Assembly: GCF_933775445.1 (NCBI RefSeq)
Contig: NC_065874.1
Span: forward strand, 17,131,001-17,195,000
Source: Argentina anserina
Lineage: Eukaryota; Streptophyta; Magnoliopsida; Rosales; Rosaceae
Direction of reading: 5' to 3'
DNA: 64,000 nt
Shown: piece after piece, positions 9,824-22,298 of the stretch
Position numbering within the stretch: the first letter of the stretch is position 1
Layout: each line of letters begins with the position of its first letter
The notes under the pieces: model-generated
The model's input: only the letters and a program-made list of their open reading frames with translations
Told to the model about the DNA's origin: nothing
Database searches by the model: none
Translations under genes and position numbers: made by a program

Positions 9824-12800
9824 CTAGTGTTCCGATAAACGACGCATGCCAATGCTCTTCACATGTTTCACAAAAGTAGATTTAGGCAAAGACTTGGTGA
9901 ACAAATCCGCAACATTGGATTCTGAACTCACTTGATTGATCTGAACATTCAAGAACTTCTGTTGTTGAACGTTGTAGAAGAACTTAGGCGAAATATGCTT
10001 GGTGTTGTCTCCCTTGATGAAATCTAACTTCGTCTGCTCTATGCAAGCAGCATTATCTTCATAAATGCACGTAGGTTGATCAGTTGTAGAGACTAATCCA
10101 CAAGAATCACGAATATGGCGAACAAGTGATCGTAGCCAAACACATTCTTTCACTGCTTCATGGAGAGCGATGATCTCCGCGTGATTCGAAGAAGTAGCAA
10201 CAAGAGATTGCTTTGTGGATCTCCAAGATATCGCCGTATTCCCAATGGTAAACACATAACCGGTTTGAGAACGAGCCTTGTGAGGGTCAGAGAGGTACCC
10301 TGCGTCGGCATAACCAACTAACAAGTTGTTTGGAGTCTTTGCATCGGGGGAAAGAGCTGCACGGGACCGGTGGCTGCTCTCGGCACCGCGCACGGTCTCC
10401 ACGCCATGGCGGCCGGCGGCGTCGCTGCGGCGTACGGCGGCAAGGCCGGGGTCGGCGACGGCGGTGGTATGGGGAGATACCGTGGCGGTGTTCTCTCTGC
10501 AATAGGGGTAGAACAATCCCATGTCAAGGGAACCTTTCAAGTATCGAAACAAATGCTTGATTCCATTCCAATGACGTACCGTAGGCGTGGAGCTAAATCT
10601 AGCTAATAAGTTCACTGCGAAAGATATGTCCGGTCTAGTACATTGAGCAAGATACAATAGTGCCCCAATCGCACTAAGGTATGGAACTTCAAGACCAAGA
10701 ACTTCTTCATCATCCTCTTTAGGACGGAAGGGATCCTTCTTGATATCTAGACTTCGGACGACCATGGGAGTAGTCAATGGACTGCATAGATCCATATTGA
10801 AACGTCGAAGCATCTTCTGCGTGTAATTTGACTGATGCACTAAGATGTCGTCGGCCCTATGCACAAGCTCAAGGCCGAGACAGAATCTCGTCCTCCCTAG
10901 GTCTTTCATCTCAAATTCCGACTTCAGATAAGACACGGTCTCTTCAATCTCATCAAGAGTGCCGATTATGTTCATGTCATCAACGTAGACCGCAACGATG
11001 ACGAATCCGGAATTTGTCTTTCGTATGAACACGCATGGGCATAGTTCATCATTCTTGTAACCCCTTCTCACCAAGTATTGATGCAACCGATTGTACCACA
11101 TTCTTCCGGATTGCTTTAACCCGTACAATGAACGACGTAATCTGACTGCATGAGCACTCCGTGGTCTGGAGGCACTTGATGGAGGTAAAGGTAGTCCCTC
11201 AGGAGCTTTCATGTATATCTCTGCGTCAAGATCCCCATAGAGATAAGCTGTGACCACATCCATAAGCTGCATGTTTAGTCTTTCGGACACTACCAGACTA
11301 ATAAGGTAGCGGAAGGTAATGATGTCCATAACAGGAGAATAAGTCTCTTCATAGTCAATACCAGGTCGTTGTGAGAATCCTTGCGCCACGAGTCTTGCCT
11401 TATAGCGCACGATCTCGTTCATCTCATTACGCTTACGAACGAAGACCCATTTATGTCCAACAGGTTTGACATCTCTTGGAGTCAATTCAACCTTTCCGAA
11501 GACTTCTCGCTTCGCTAATGAGTCAAGTTCTGCCTGGATTGCTTCCTTCCACTTCGGCCAATCTGCTCTGCGTTCGCATTCAGCTACAGAGCGAGGTTCA
11601 ACGTCGTCTTCAGATATGATCTCAAGTGCGACGGAATAAGCGAAAACGTCATCAATGCATGTGGTGGCTCGGTTTCGGACCGACTGCTCACTTGTGTAGT
11701 TCACTGAGATTTCGTTGTTCTCTGGCATCAAACAAGGTTCCATAGCGTCCCACGGAAACACTTGAGTTGATTCATGGACATAGCTGTAATCAGAGACAAC
11801 TTCATACGATGGTGATTCATCGTTGATGACGCGCTGTGCCTTAGTCATTCGCTTCTTTCTAGGTTTTGAATCCCTAGAGTTTATCGGTCTTCCCCTTTTT
11901 CTTTGAGGAGCCGAGGCCGAAGCTGCTCCATGCCGGGCCATCTCAGCATCGTCGCCACAAGGGGCGCCGGCAACACCACGGCGTACGGTGGTGCCGCCGT
12001 CGGCCTCCGTCCCACTGTCAGGGGCGGTGCCAACGTTGCTAGGTCCAGGAGCTTGTCTTCCACGCCCGTATTTCGGGACATCCAACCGTGCCGGTACGTT
12101 CGCAGCGGGTATGTTTGATCTCGTCACTTTAGCAATATCTACAAAGCCGTCGGGCATCGAATCCGCGACTTTCTGGAGGTCGATAATGCGTTGCACTTCT
12201 AACTCACTTTGAGCAGTGCGGGGATCATAATGAGACATAGTGGGGACACACCACGTCAATTCCTGACGTTCATTTGGAGTGATAACATTCCCATCTCCCC
12301 CTAACGACGGGAAGCATGTCTCATCAAAGTGACAATCTGCAAATCTTGCAGTAAAGAGATCTCCGGTGGTTGGTTCTAAGTAGCGGACAATCGTTGGGGA
12401 ATTATAGCCAACATAGATACCTAATCGTCTCTGAGGACCCATCTTAGTACGCAGCGGAGGCGTAATAGGCACATAAACGGCGCAGCCAAAGATGCGTAAG
12501 TGTGAAATATTGGGTTCGTAACCAGTTACCATCTGGTACGCACTAAACGCTTGGTTAGCCGCGGGTCGGAAACGAATAAGTGTCGCTGCATGCAACACTG
12601 CATATCCCCACGCAGAGACCGGCAGGTTAGTACCCATAACCATTGCCCGAGCAACAAGCTGAATACGCTTGATGGTAGCCTCTGCTAGACCGTTCTGTGA
12701 ATGAACATGACGAACGGGATGTTCAACTTCGATCCCAATAGACATGCAGTAATCATCAAAAGTTTTGGAGGTGAATTCTCCAGCATTATCCAAACGAATG

Positions 12801-13810
12801 GATTTGATAGTATAATCGGGGTGGTGAGCCCGAAGTTTGATGATCTCAGCTAATAACTTAGCAAATGCAGCATTCCTTGTGGATAGCAATGCGACGTGTG
12901 ACCAACGCGTCGATGCATCAACCAATACCATAAAATATCGAAAAGGTCCGCATTCTGGTTGAATAGGTCCACAAATGTCACCTTGGATACGTTGTAAGAA
13001 TGGAATGTTCTCGGTTGAAGCCTTAGCAAAAGAAGGACTTCCTTGAAATTTAGCAAGAGAACAAGCTTTGCAAAACGAGCGATGGGCATCAGAAATTGCC
13101 ATGGAGGCATGTGAAAGCACGGGAGGCATCACAAGCTCCTGTGAAGGAGGGGATGCCGCCACCGACGGCATGAAAGCCGTGGAGCTGCCGAGTGAGGCAT
13201 GCTCGGCCTCACCATGCGGTGCATGGGTCGGCACGGCCTCACCGTGCGGAGCACGGGTGAGGTGATCCTCCAATCGCTTCCGGGACTTGAAAAATGGATG
13301 ACCATGTGAATTCTTAAGAATTCTAATCATCATATCACGTCCAGGGTGCCCGAGACGGGCATGCCAAAGCATATAAGAGTCCGAATCACAAAAGTTGCGT
13401 TCAACCGCATATGATTCAAAGATCCGAATGGAAGTAAGATACAAACCATTCCCAAGACTCTTCATCTTCTCTAAGATGCGGCGATGGCCTGCTTTCTCAG
13501 AGGTAACGCAAAGATATTCCTCTCCATTCTCAACATAAGTATCGAGGTGAAAACCATTGGCACGTATGTCCTTAAAACTTAGCAAGATGCGGGGAGACTT
13601 CGGCGCATAAAGAGCGTCTACGACGTTAAGAGTCGTACCATTAGGCAACATGAAAGAAGCATTGCCTCTTCCTTGAATGATGGATTTCGAGCCAATCATT
13701 GTAGTCATCGAAGAAGTCGAAAACACTAGATCCGTGAACAACTGCCTGTGCCGTAGGACAGTGTGGGTGGTTCCGCAATCAGCTAGACATTCGATTTCAC
13801 CGCGGGACAT
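9824..13810 (-). CDS. pol: Copia Pol polyprotein (protease, integrase, RT, RNase H), intact
   Basis: An uninterrupted 1328-residue ORF. Protease active site LADCGTTHT is at residues 9-17, with cysteine where serine is usual. GAG-pre-integrase HHCC has H150/H154 and C247/C250. The integrase triad is D278, D341, E377. RT motifs include RYKARLVAQGFSQ (about 802) and catalytic YVDD (942-945). RNase H has GYADAGYLSDPHK (from about 1167), EDNAACI and KHISPKFF. The start ATG follows a splice-acceptor-like TTTTGTAG directly. Compared with related Pols, GC-rich low-complexity blocks are inserted in frame at about residues 186-240, 590-642 and 1103-1162. All catalytic residues are present, so enzyme activity is plausible. 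Confidence 0.95.
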   Translation of the reverse strand: MSRGEIECLADCGTTHTVLRHRQLFTDLVFSTSSMTTMIGSKSIIQGRGNASFMLPNGTTLNVVDALYAPKSPRILLSFKDIRANGFHLDTYVENGEEYLCVTSEKAGHRRILEKMKSLGNGLYLTSIRIFESYAVERNFCDSDSYMLWHARLGHPGRDMMIRILKNSHGHPFFKSRKRLEDHLTRAPHGEAVPTHAPHGEAEHASLGSSTAFMPSVAASPPSQELVMPPVLSHASMAISDAHRSFCKACSLAKFQGSPSFAKASTENIPFLQRIQGDICGPIQPECGPFRYFMVLVDASTRWSHVALLSTRNAAFAKLLAEIIKLRAHHPDYTIKSIRLDNAGEFTSKTFDDYCMSIGIEVEHPVRHVHSQNGLAEATIKRIQLVARAMVMGTNLPVSAWGYAVLHAATLIRFRPAANQAFSAYQMVTGYEPNISHLRIFGCAVYVPITPPLRTKMGPQRRLGIYVGYNSPTIVRYLEPTTGDLFTARFADCHFDETCFPSLGGDGNVITPNERQELTWCVPTMSHYDPRTAQSELEVQRIIDLQKVADSMPDGFVDIAKVTRSNIPAANVPARLDVPKYGRGRQAPGPSNVGTAPDSGTEADGGTTVRRGVAGAPCGDDAEMARHGAASASAPQRKRGRPINSRDSKPRKKRMTKAQRVINDESPSYEVVSDYSYVHESTQVFPWDAMEPCLMPENNEISVNYTSEQSVRNRATTCIDDVFAYSVALEIISEDDVEPRSVAECERRADWPKWKEAIQAELDSLAKREVFGKVELTPRDVKPVGHKWVFVRKRNEMNEIVRYKARLVAQGFSQRPGIDYEETYSPVMDIITFRYLISLVVSERLNMQLMDVVTAYLYGDLDAEIYMKAPEGLPLPPSSASRPRSAHAVRLRRSLYGLKQSGRMWYNRLHQYLVRRGYKNDELCPCVFIRKTNSGFVIVAVYVDDMNIIGTLDEIEETVSYLKSEFEMKDLGRTRFCLGLELVHRADDILVHQSNYTQKMLRRFNMDLCSPLTTPMVVRSLDIKKDPFRPKEDDEEVLGLEVPYLSAIGALLYLAQCTRPDISFAVNLLARFSSTPTVRHWNGIKHLFRYLKGSLDMGLFYPYCRENTATVSPHTTAVADPGLAAVRRSDAAGRHGVETVRGAESSHRSRAALSPDAKTPNNLLVGYADAGYLSDPHKARSQTGYVFTIGNTAISWRSTKQSLVATSSNHAEIIALHEAVKECVWLRSLVRHIRDSCGLVSTTDQPTCIYEDNAACIEQTKLDFIKGDNTKHISPKFFYNVQQQKFLNVQINQVSSESNVADLFTKSLPKSTFVKHVKSIGMRRLSEH

Positions 13811-14776
13811 CTACAAAATGACAATTAAGAGAGTCAGCGACACGGGAACAATTCTATACAATACGCCGTAGGATATTGTAAGAAAGGGAATCGGAACGAA
13901 GGTCGATCCCATCGAATGTATCACATGGCAATAGTACTACATTCTTCAACTAAAGAGTTGGAAATCATGGTATTGAAGCAGTGAAATACCAAACAGTAAA
14001 CGAGGGTGGTATAAACCATCCAAAAATGGTGTGGAAACACACACAAAGAGTACCGGTGAGTGCATATAACGGACTTGGAGAAAACCGGAAAAACAAACCG
14101 GAAAACCATGTCAAAAGAACTCTAAACCGGGTGAATTTTGGACGAGGAAAACGTGGCAGCAGGGGCTGCTGTAATATGCCGGAAGAATCACGAGAAAACG
14201 ACGAAAAAATCGTCGAAAAACTCGGTGGAAAACCGGCGGCACCTATTTCCGGAAAAACCGGCCGGCGGCTGTCGAAACTGGCCGGTATGGAGGCCGGGAC
14301 TTCAGGTCCGACAGGGGACGCCGGCAGGAGCCGAGTGGCGGTGCCGGAAACGCCGGGAAATGGCCGGAAGACGGCGAATACGCCGGCAAAACGTGCCGGA
14401 AACGCCGGAATAGTAACCGGGGCCGGCCAAGGCAAAACGACGTCGATTTTCGACGTTCCGAGGTTCGTTTTCCGAATTTTAAGTTCCAAATTCACAATGT
14501 AGTGCTATTGGGGTCCCATGTGACCCAAAAGCGTCCAATTTAAAAACCACGTGAGTTGCACACGTTGATCATCATGCTAAGTGTCGGATAAATAAAATTC
14601 TCAAAGAGATCGTCTTGTAAGCAAGAAATGAGAAATTTTATTGAATGCCAATCTTTAATACATCACACATAAACTCCTAATTCCAAAATCAAAAGACTAT
14701 TACAAAGTCAATGAAAATAACAATGGCGGTCGGCCATAACAATACTTGAATCATAACGCTAAAGAAGCGAAAACGA
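13811..14776 (-). other. Spacer between Copia gag and pol ORFs
   Basis: About 966 bases separate the end of Gag from the Pol start. Stops occur in the coding direction and no retroviral domain is visible. The part at 14,140-14,450 is rich in CCGG and CGCCGG repeats and gives chance ORFs on both strands. The pol side ends in a pyrimidine-rich stretch and TTTTGTAG immediately before the Pol ATG, which looks like a 3' splice site. A single gag-pol ORF is usual for plant Copia, so this arrangement is odd. Confidence 0.7.
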
Positions 14777-15844
14777 CTAATCAAAGTCGGGAGTATCCAT
14801 GGTAGCAACCGGAGGCCTAGCTTTAGAAGCAAGGGGCTCGGGTTTCATGGAGATATGGTGAGTCTCGATCTCATGGTCCTCATCCACATGATTCGATTCG
14901 GGTTGTAGAAACTTCTTGTAGGCGGAGTAAGCCTTGATCATCTCTTTGCTAGCGCGACAATCGCGATTAAAGTGCTTGAAGGAGCCACATTTGAAGCATG
15001 GAGACTTGCCATTACCGGAAGTGGAGGCATTAGGAGGTGCACGGCCTCCTTGGAGTGTGGGACGGGGACGGCCTCCCCCTGAGGGTGCGGCGCCACCACC
15101 ATCACGGGTCCATGTATTGGACCGAGGCCGAGATCAGCCTTGTTGCCTCCCACCACGAGAGTTGGTATTTTGGTGCTGATATGGAGCGCTCCTTGATGGA
15201 TTCTTTTGCTTAGGAGCTTTCCCATAGTTAGACTGTGGCGTAGAAATTCTTTTAGTGCCAACAGGTCTATTGTTGTTGTTGAGGAGAATCTCAGAATGTC
15301 TCTCCTTCTTAGCTAAGAGTGCCATTAGGTCGGCAAAAGACCGGATCTTCCCTTCTTCTACATGAGTGCGGTACGTATGAGCTTGAACCTCATAGTTGAT
15401 TGGAAACGTGTCCAATGTCTTATTGAGAAGATCTAGGTCGGTCTTGATGACACCAACAGTGCCAAGATCGGATTGCAAGCATAGCATATCCTGATTGAAA
15501 TCATCCACTCTCTTATAGTCCAATAGACGGATGTTATCCCATCTAACGGTCAATTCAGGAAGGAGCTTATCATGAACGTTGTTGTACCGCAAGCGTAGTT
15601 TGTCCCATAATTCTTTAGGATCTTTTACGTTCAAGTATTGCCTCTTGAGAGTTGCATGGATGTGACGTCTCATAAAAATGAGAGTCTGAGTCTTAGCCAT
15701 AGGTGGGAAATCAGCAGGAGGGTCGGCAAACATGCCTTCAATCCCTCGGCTCTCGAACGCGAGTTCCATGTCGGAAACCCAGCGGTGGTATTCCTTTCCT
15801 TCTAGATCAAGAAGGCCAAATTCCGGTCGAGATGGCGATGACAT
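14777..15844 (-). pseudogene. gag: Copia gag with one in-frame TGA
   Basis: The frame starts at ATG 15844 (MSSPSRPEFGLLDLEG) and has 356 codons to TAG at 14777-14779, broken only by TGA at 15134-15136. The N-terminal part is the Copia gag/UBN2 type (YHRWVSDMELAFESRG; LYNKTLD region). After the stop the same frame continues through a glycine- and proline-rich linker to the zinc knuckle CFKCGSFKHFNRDC (CX2CX4HX4C), about 14,954-14,998, and a tail ending MDTPDFD. The stop could be a C-to-T change of CGA. Readthrough is possible in principle. Otherwise the element would depend on Gag from other copies. Confidence 0.88.
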
Positions 15845-16658
15845 CTACAAACACGAATACGGAATCGATTAGATTCAAGTATAATAGGAATTAGAAGGGG
15901 TGACGTATATGGTCACAAGAAAACTCGATGCAAGCGGCGATATTCATGATCGCACCCAAAACAGCGGTGCACTCAGGCGACCACACGAAAATCGATTAAC
16001 TTCCCTTTCAAAACAATCGTGACTCCCCCAGGACCGTCACACAGAAAACATCAACCAAGAGGGGAAACCCATCCCTCTATAGTCTCATCGGCGTTATAAG
16101 AAAGGCCGGAATTAAGACAAGAAGAAGGCTAATAGCGCCCGATATAATATATCTATACGTTCAAAAGCGGGAACGTTTATAAAAATTTACCTTGGGAGGT
16201 TTGTAGTATACGGGAGTAGCTTCTCTTGAGCGAAGTCCTTGCTTGTGATTTTCACGTCTCTTGCGTGAATATGCGGGAGGAGCAATTTTGAATGCTTTGA
16301 GGCGAGCAGCAGGTGCGGCGAGCGGCGAGCAGCGAGTGCGGCGAGCAGCGAGCAGCGAGCAGCGAGTGCGGCGAGTGCAGCGAGTGCAGCGAGCGGCGAG
16401 TGCGGCGAGTGCGGCGAGTGCGGCGAGCGGCTAGCGGCGAGCGGCGAATGCGGCGAACGGCGAGCGGCAGGGCTGCGGGCAGGGGCTGCGGAGGCTTGCG
16501 AGGGGCAGGGGCTGCGAGGGCAGGCAGGGGCTGCGGCGGCAGGGGGGCTGCGGCGGCGGCAGGAGGCAGCGGCGGGCAGGAGCGACGGAGGGAAGAAGAG
16601 AAAAAAATTTCGGAAGGCTCTAAAAGATTCAGGGTTTTAGGGCTTCGTGCTGATAACG
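15845..16658 (-). other. Copia leader with candidate intron
   Basis: Region between the 5' LTR and gag. On the minus strand a donor-like CCAAG/GTAAAT lies at 16190/16191 and an acceptor-like TTTGTAG ends at 15845 just before the gag ATG, so a 346-base leader intron is possible. The LTR-adjacent bases (CGTTATCAGCACGAAGC) are at the primer-binding-site position. I could not assign the tRNA. No gene is seen. Confidence 0.6.
16300..16570. repeat. GC-rich GCGAGC/GCGGCGAGTGC minisatellite in the Copia leader
   Basis: Degenerate head-to-tail units of GCGGCGAGTGCGGCGAGC and GCAGCGAG, then GGCAGGGGCTGCG-type repeats, fill this stretch. They give an artefactual alanine/arginine-rich ORF on the plus strand. 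The repeat lies in the untranslated leader of the element. Confidence 0.85.
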
Positions 16659-16844
16659 TGTTTGAGGATGAAAATACTTGTATATTATTGAATGATATGG
16701 GGGCCTATATATAGGCATTTACAACACCACAATCCCGTAGGATTCGGAGTCATAATCTACTACGGAGATGCTAATCTATCTCCTAACAGGAAACCTATTA
16801 GGCTAAGACACACACAAGGGTAGAATAGTAATTCTCCCGGAACA
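16659..16844 (-). repeat. Copia 5' LTR (186 bp)
   Basis: Same sequence as 9451-9636 except two substitutions. Its outer edge is followed by the TSD copy GTTTT (16845-16849). Confidence 0.95.
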
Positions 16845-16866
16845 GTTTTGTAATTTGACTATTTTA

Positions 16867-17055
16867 TGGGTGGTTCTAGTTTGCACCTCTAAAATGACTA
16901 AGTGTACCTCTATTGCTTACTACACCTCCAAAATAGCCGAGTGTACCTCCAATGCTTTATTAGTATTTATATGTGAATTGAAAAGTCAATTAGGAAAAGA
17001 AAAAAAGATGGAGGTGCATTTGACCATTTTTCGGAGGTGCAAATAGAATCCCCCA
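16867..17055. mobile_element. Short palindromic MITE (189 bp)
   Basis: Terminal inverted repeats TGGGTGGTTCTAG...TTGCACCTC on the left and TGGGGGATTCTAT..TTGCACCTC on the right (reverse complement). TTTTA is present on both sides (16862-16866, 17056-17060). The core repeats ACCTCCAAAATAGCC-type units in opposite directions. If the true TSD is TTA it would fit PIF/Harbinger; the superfamily is uncertain. Confidence 0.7.
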
Positions 17056-17936
17056 TTTTATCTCTATCAACTTTCTCAATGGTAATGTTTTTTTAATATT
17101 TTAGGGTTAAAATGAAATTTTTGTTGTTTTTTTTTTGTTGGCAAGCCTAGTATGGGTTATAAGAATATAAATAACTAAATTTCGACGGACATGGCGTAAA
17201 CTACGGCGGTCTCTCTCCTAATAACTCTCCCTCCTAATGCTAGGGTTAGGATTTTTTTTTTTCGGGAAAACAGTTGTGCGGCGTCCCCAACTTAAGGTTC
17301 CCATGCATTTGAGCACGACCAAGTTAGGGTTTAAGGAGGCTGCGGTTGGCCTTGAAATCTCTTGAGAAGAGGTTCGCATGTCGTTAACCGACCGACATCT
17401 ACTTGTGGATATGTATTCTGTAACGAGGTGCTCTCCAATTCAGTTCATCAATTCTCAAATTCAAGCATATAAAAGAAATGCAAGCATTTCGACCTATTCT
17501 TGCTTTTACTCATCTAATCATCGCCTTATAAGTTGTGTTCCTCTCTCTCTCTATTTGGTTTCTAGATGCACCGATGCATCATGACTACAGACTACTTCAG
17601 ATATTGATGAAAAGGGTTGATCCACTAACAAAAGCCAAGGAAGTGGAATATGGGAGTAGTTAGGGATAAAGAATTGCAGCAGGACCAGTGTTTATTTAAC
17701 TATAGCAGCTTCCCTTATGTATACTAAAATATATGAATGACTTCATTGCCTACTTCTAATTGCTGTAGGCAACGGAGAAGAACGTAAGTCCAAGTCAACT
17801 CTGTCCTCGACTACGGAAGATGGTAGAGATTAGAAGTAGACGTGTAAAGATTTAATTGAAGATCGTGTCAATATTTACGACTAGAGCTAAATTTAATCAA
17901 CCAGATAACCCCGCAGCAACGCGCGGACACATTACC
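17056..17936. other. Intergenic, no gene seen
   Basis: Mixed-composition sequence without a supported coding region. The longest open stretch (17378-17584, 68 residues) has no recognisable domain. Confidence 0.6.
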
Positions 17937-18099
17937 TAGTTATATAAATCCACTTCTACCGAAAACACTGTTATAAATGCTTGGTCATATAAACTTGGAC
18001 AATGCATAATATAGCTGATAAGGTCAATAGTTTCCCTACATGACAAATATTAAGCAGAAGTGAAAAATAGTGCCTCCCATGGCCTAGACAAAAAGCTTC

Positions 18100-19912
<1,813 letters not shown>

Positions 19913-19967
19913 AGCGATGAGGAGGGGGTCGAAGGAGGCGGGTGCTCGCAGCTTTCAGGTCAGTAGT

Positions 19968-20014
19968 AGGGTTTGGAGGCACGGAAAGAGTTTTGGTTGC
20001 GACTCTAGGGTTTT
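19968..20014 (-). promoter_or_regulatory. Two telo-box-like motifs upstream of RPS25 copy A
   Basis: On the minus strand AAACCCTA occurs at 19968-19975 and AAAACCCTA at 20006-20014, within 110 bases upstream of the ATG. Telo boxes (AAACCCTA) are typical of plant ribosomal protein gene promoters or 5' leaders. Confidence 0.6.
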
Positions 20015-20040
20015 AAAAGGGGATTAGCTTGGAGTGGTGG

Positions 20041-21214
20041 GTTCAATATACAGTAAAACGGATATAGTTTTTTGACACAGATTATTACTGTCTTGATGTC
20101 ACACACTTATGTCGCTCACAAAAACAAAATTCTTCTTTTTGACAGAAAAACAAAAAAGAGTTTTTATTCGTACATCAAAAAACCGTATTTAGATTTTCTT
20201 ACTCAATAAGCCTCTATTTTATTTTTATAGATATTTAAAATATTATTTAAACCTCTAAAGTTTTCTTAAAATGTCAATTATCTAATTTGATATATCAAAT
20301 CATACTACTATCTATGAATTTCTTTCAAATTCATTTATTATATACAACTCAAATTATGCATAATAATCATACAAATTATCTTCTCAAATTAATTTGATCA
20401 CTCTTCCACTCGTTTTCTAAATTCATAATAAAATTGGTAAACTATATTTATCAAAAAAAGAAGGTAATCAATTAAATCATTTAATGCAATTTGATATCCC
20501 ATGTTGGATTGTCTAGCAATAAACATAAATGATAATTATCTACATTAGTATTTTATAATAAATAAGTAAGGAATTATTTCCCTTCTTGTATTTTTATTGG
20601 CATATGTTTTTTGGTAATTTCATATGTATTGACTAAGTCAAAAGTCAAAACTATCTAGGAAAAATATTGATGTCCAAGTATTATTTTAGGAGGTATGAAT
20701 AGAAGCTCAAAAAAAAATTCTTAATCATACTGACATACTACAAAATACAAATATATGTATACTTGTACGTTAAATTTACGATAGGCGTGCAGCGTGCTAT
20801 TTGCGTTTTTCGTTTGATCAAAGTAACATTTAACTTTTTCCAACTCTGATCCCTCTGATTAATAAATTGGTAAATCATCGAAAGGATTATGAAGTCTCCA
20901 ATATAGCATAGCGTATTCTAAGGGATTTAAATCAAACATTAACAGTAGAAAAATTAAAGACTGTAGTCTGTGAACGCGTTCCAATTATACGGATCAATAC
21001 AATACAAGGTCGAGAGACAATTGAGTATCGGGTCAGGTCTAAACTAAAATCTCAGGTCTAAGAGCGCATGATTGCTTACCAGTGTTGAATCTCTTGTTTG
21101 CTGCTTTTACTCGGGTTAACTTCCTATTGGTGTTCGACTAATATCTCTAAGAATTAGTATGGAGAGAGAGTGAATCTGGTGGCCTCATTTCACATAACAA
21201 GCTTCATCATGACA
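20041..21214. other. AT-rich intergenic, no gene seen
   Basis: Upstream flank of RPS25 copy A. No domain, RNA gene or clear repeat boundary was recognised. Confidence 0.55.
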
Positions 21215-21223
21215 TAACTAATT

Positions 21224-22298
21224 GAGTTTTTTTTACCAACAGTCCCTTAACTCTAGTGTACCTACCAATGTGATACATCAATTCTTAATCGTACCAATGT
21301 GATACCCAGACTCTAGTATTGCTATTATTGAAGTACTTCCGTCAGTTTTTTTCAACTTCTCCGTCATCTTGGTGACGTGGCAAGTACGTGAGGCCCATAA
21401 AAAGGGTTAAAAGACAAAATTAACCTCATTTGAGAGAAGCAATGTTTTTCCCGCCCATTACCTTAAGAAAGACACCTAACAATTCCAATTTTGGCGCCAA
21501 TTTTCCCTCCCTACTCCTTAATTTGTGTCTCTTATCTAAACTAAAGAACTACCGCCAACCAGTTGACCACAATCTGATAAAACATAGATCAATCTCATTT
21601 TCTATTTTTACCCTAACACTTGTTAAACTAACAGAATAAATATAGAAATTTATATGGAACATCTCATTTCCACAATCTCATAAGAATATAGAAACACATA
21701 ACTTAACGAAATTCAAATACATGTTTAAGTACCATTAGTTGCCACCTTTTATGTTGATCTGCCATGATTTTTGCTTGTAAGAACTAATGGTACTTAAACA
21801 TGTAATTGAATTTCGTTAAGTTATGTGTTTCTATATTCTTATGAGATTGTGGAAATGAGATGTTTCATATAAATTTCTATATTTATTCTGTTAGTTTAAC
21901 AAGTGCTAGGGTAAAAATAGAAAATGAGATTGATCTAGATTTTATCAGATTGTGATCGACTGGTTGGCGGTAGTTCTTTAGTTTAGATAAGAGACACAAA
22001 TTAAGGAGTAGAGAAGGAAAATTGGCGTCAAAATTGGAATTGTTGGGTGTCTTTCTTAAGGTAAAGGGCGGAAAAAACATTGTTCCTCTCAGATAGGGTT
22101 AATTTTGTCTTTTAACCCTCTTTGTGGGTCTCACGTACTTGCCACGTCACCAAGATGACGGAGAAGTTGAAAAAAACTGACAGAAGTACTTCAATGATAG
22201 CAATACTAGAGTCTGAGTATCACATTGGTACGATTAAGAGTTGAGGTATCACATTGGTAGGTACACCAGAGTTGAGGGACTGTTGGTGAAAAAAACTC
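21224..22298. mobile_element. Foldback (long-TIR) DNA transposon, Mutator-like, 1075 bp
   Basis: Almost the whole element is an inverted repeat. The left arm from GAGTTTTTTTTACCAACAG is matched by the reverse complement of the right arm ending at 22298, each more than 500 bases. A centre of about 35 unpaired bases lies near 21,740-21,780. It is flanked by a perfect 9-bp duplication TAACTAATT (21215-21223 and 22299-22307). A 9-bp TSD with very long TIRs is typical of Mutator-like elements. The arms produce two mirror-image ORFs of 69 and 65 residues, which are probably not genes. No transposase is present. Confidence 0.92.

Larger units (their letters stand above)
9451..16844 (-). mobile_element. 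Complete Ty1/Copia retrotransposon (Ale/Retrofit-like)
   Basis: A 7394-bp element on the minus strand has two 186-bp LTRs (9451-9636 and 16659-16844) that differ at only two positions. It is flanked by perfect 5-bp repeats GTTTT (9446-9450 and 16845-16849). In its own direction it runs 5' LTR, GC-rich leader, gag, spacer, pol, polypurine tract, 3' LTR. Integrase precedes reverse transcriptase, which defines Copia. The near-identical LTRs and intact Pol suggest recent insertion. Lineage assignment rests on the protease motif LADCGTTHT and short LTRs and is tentative. Confidence 0.96.

Noticed and set aside
13981..14502. 173-codon ORF opposite the Copia direction and a 176-codon ORF on the minus strand
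   Set aside because: Both come from the CGCCGG-rich gag-pol spacer and have no retroviral or host domain.
16313..16714. 133-codon plus-strand ORF
   Set aside because: Translation of the GCGAGC minisatellite in the Copia leader; ends inside the LTR.
21430..22080. Two near-identical ORFs on opposite strands (69 and 65 codons)
   Set aside because: They are mirror images from the two arms of the foldback element; no known domain.
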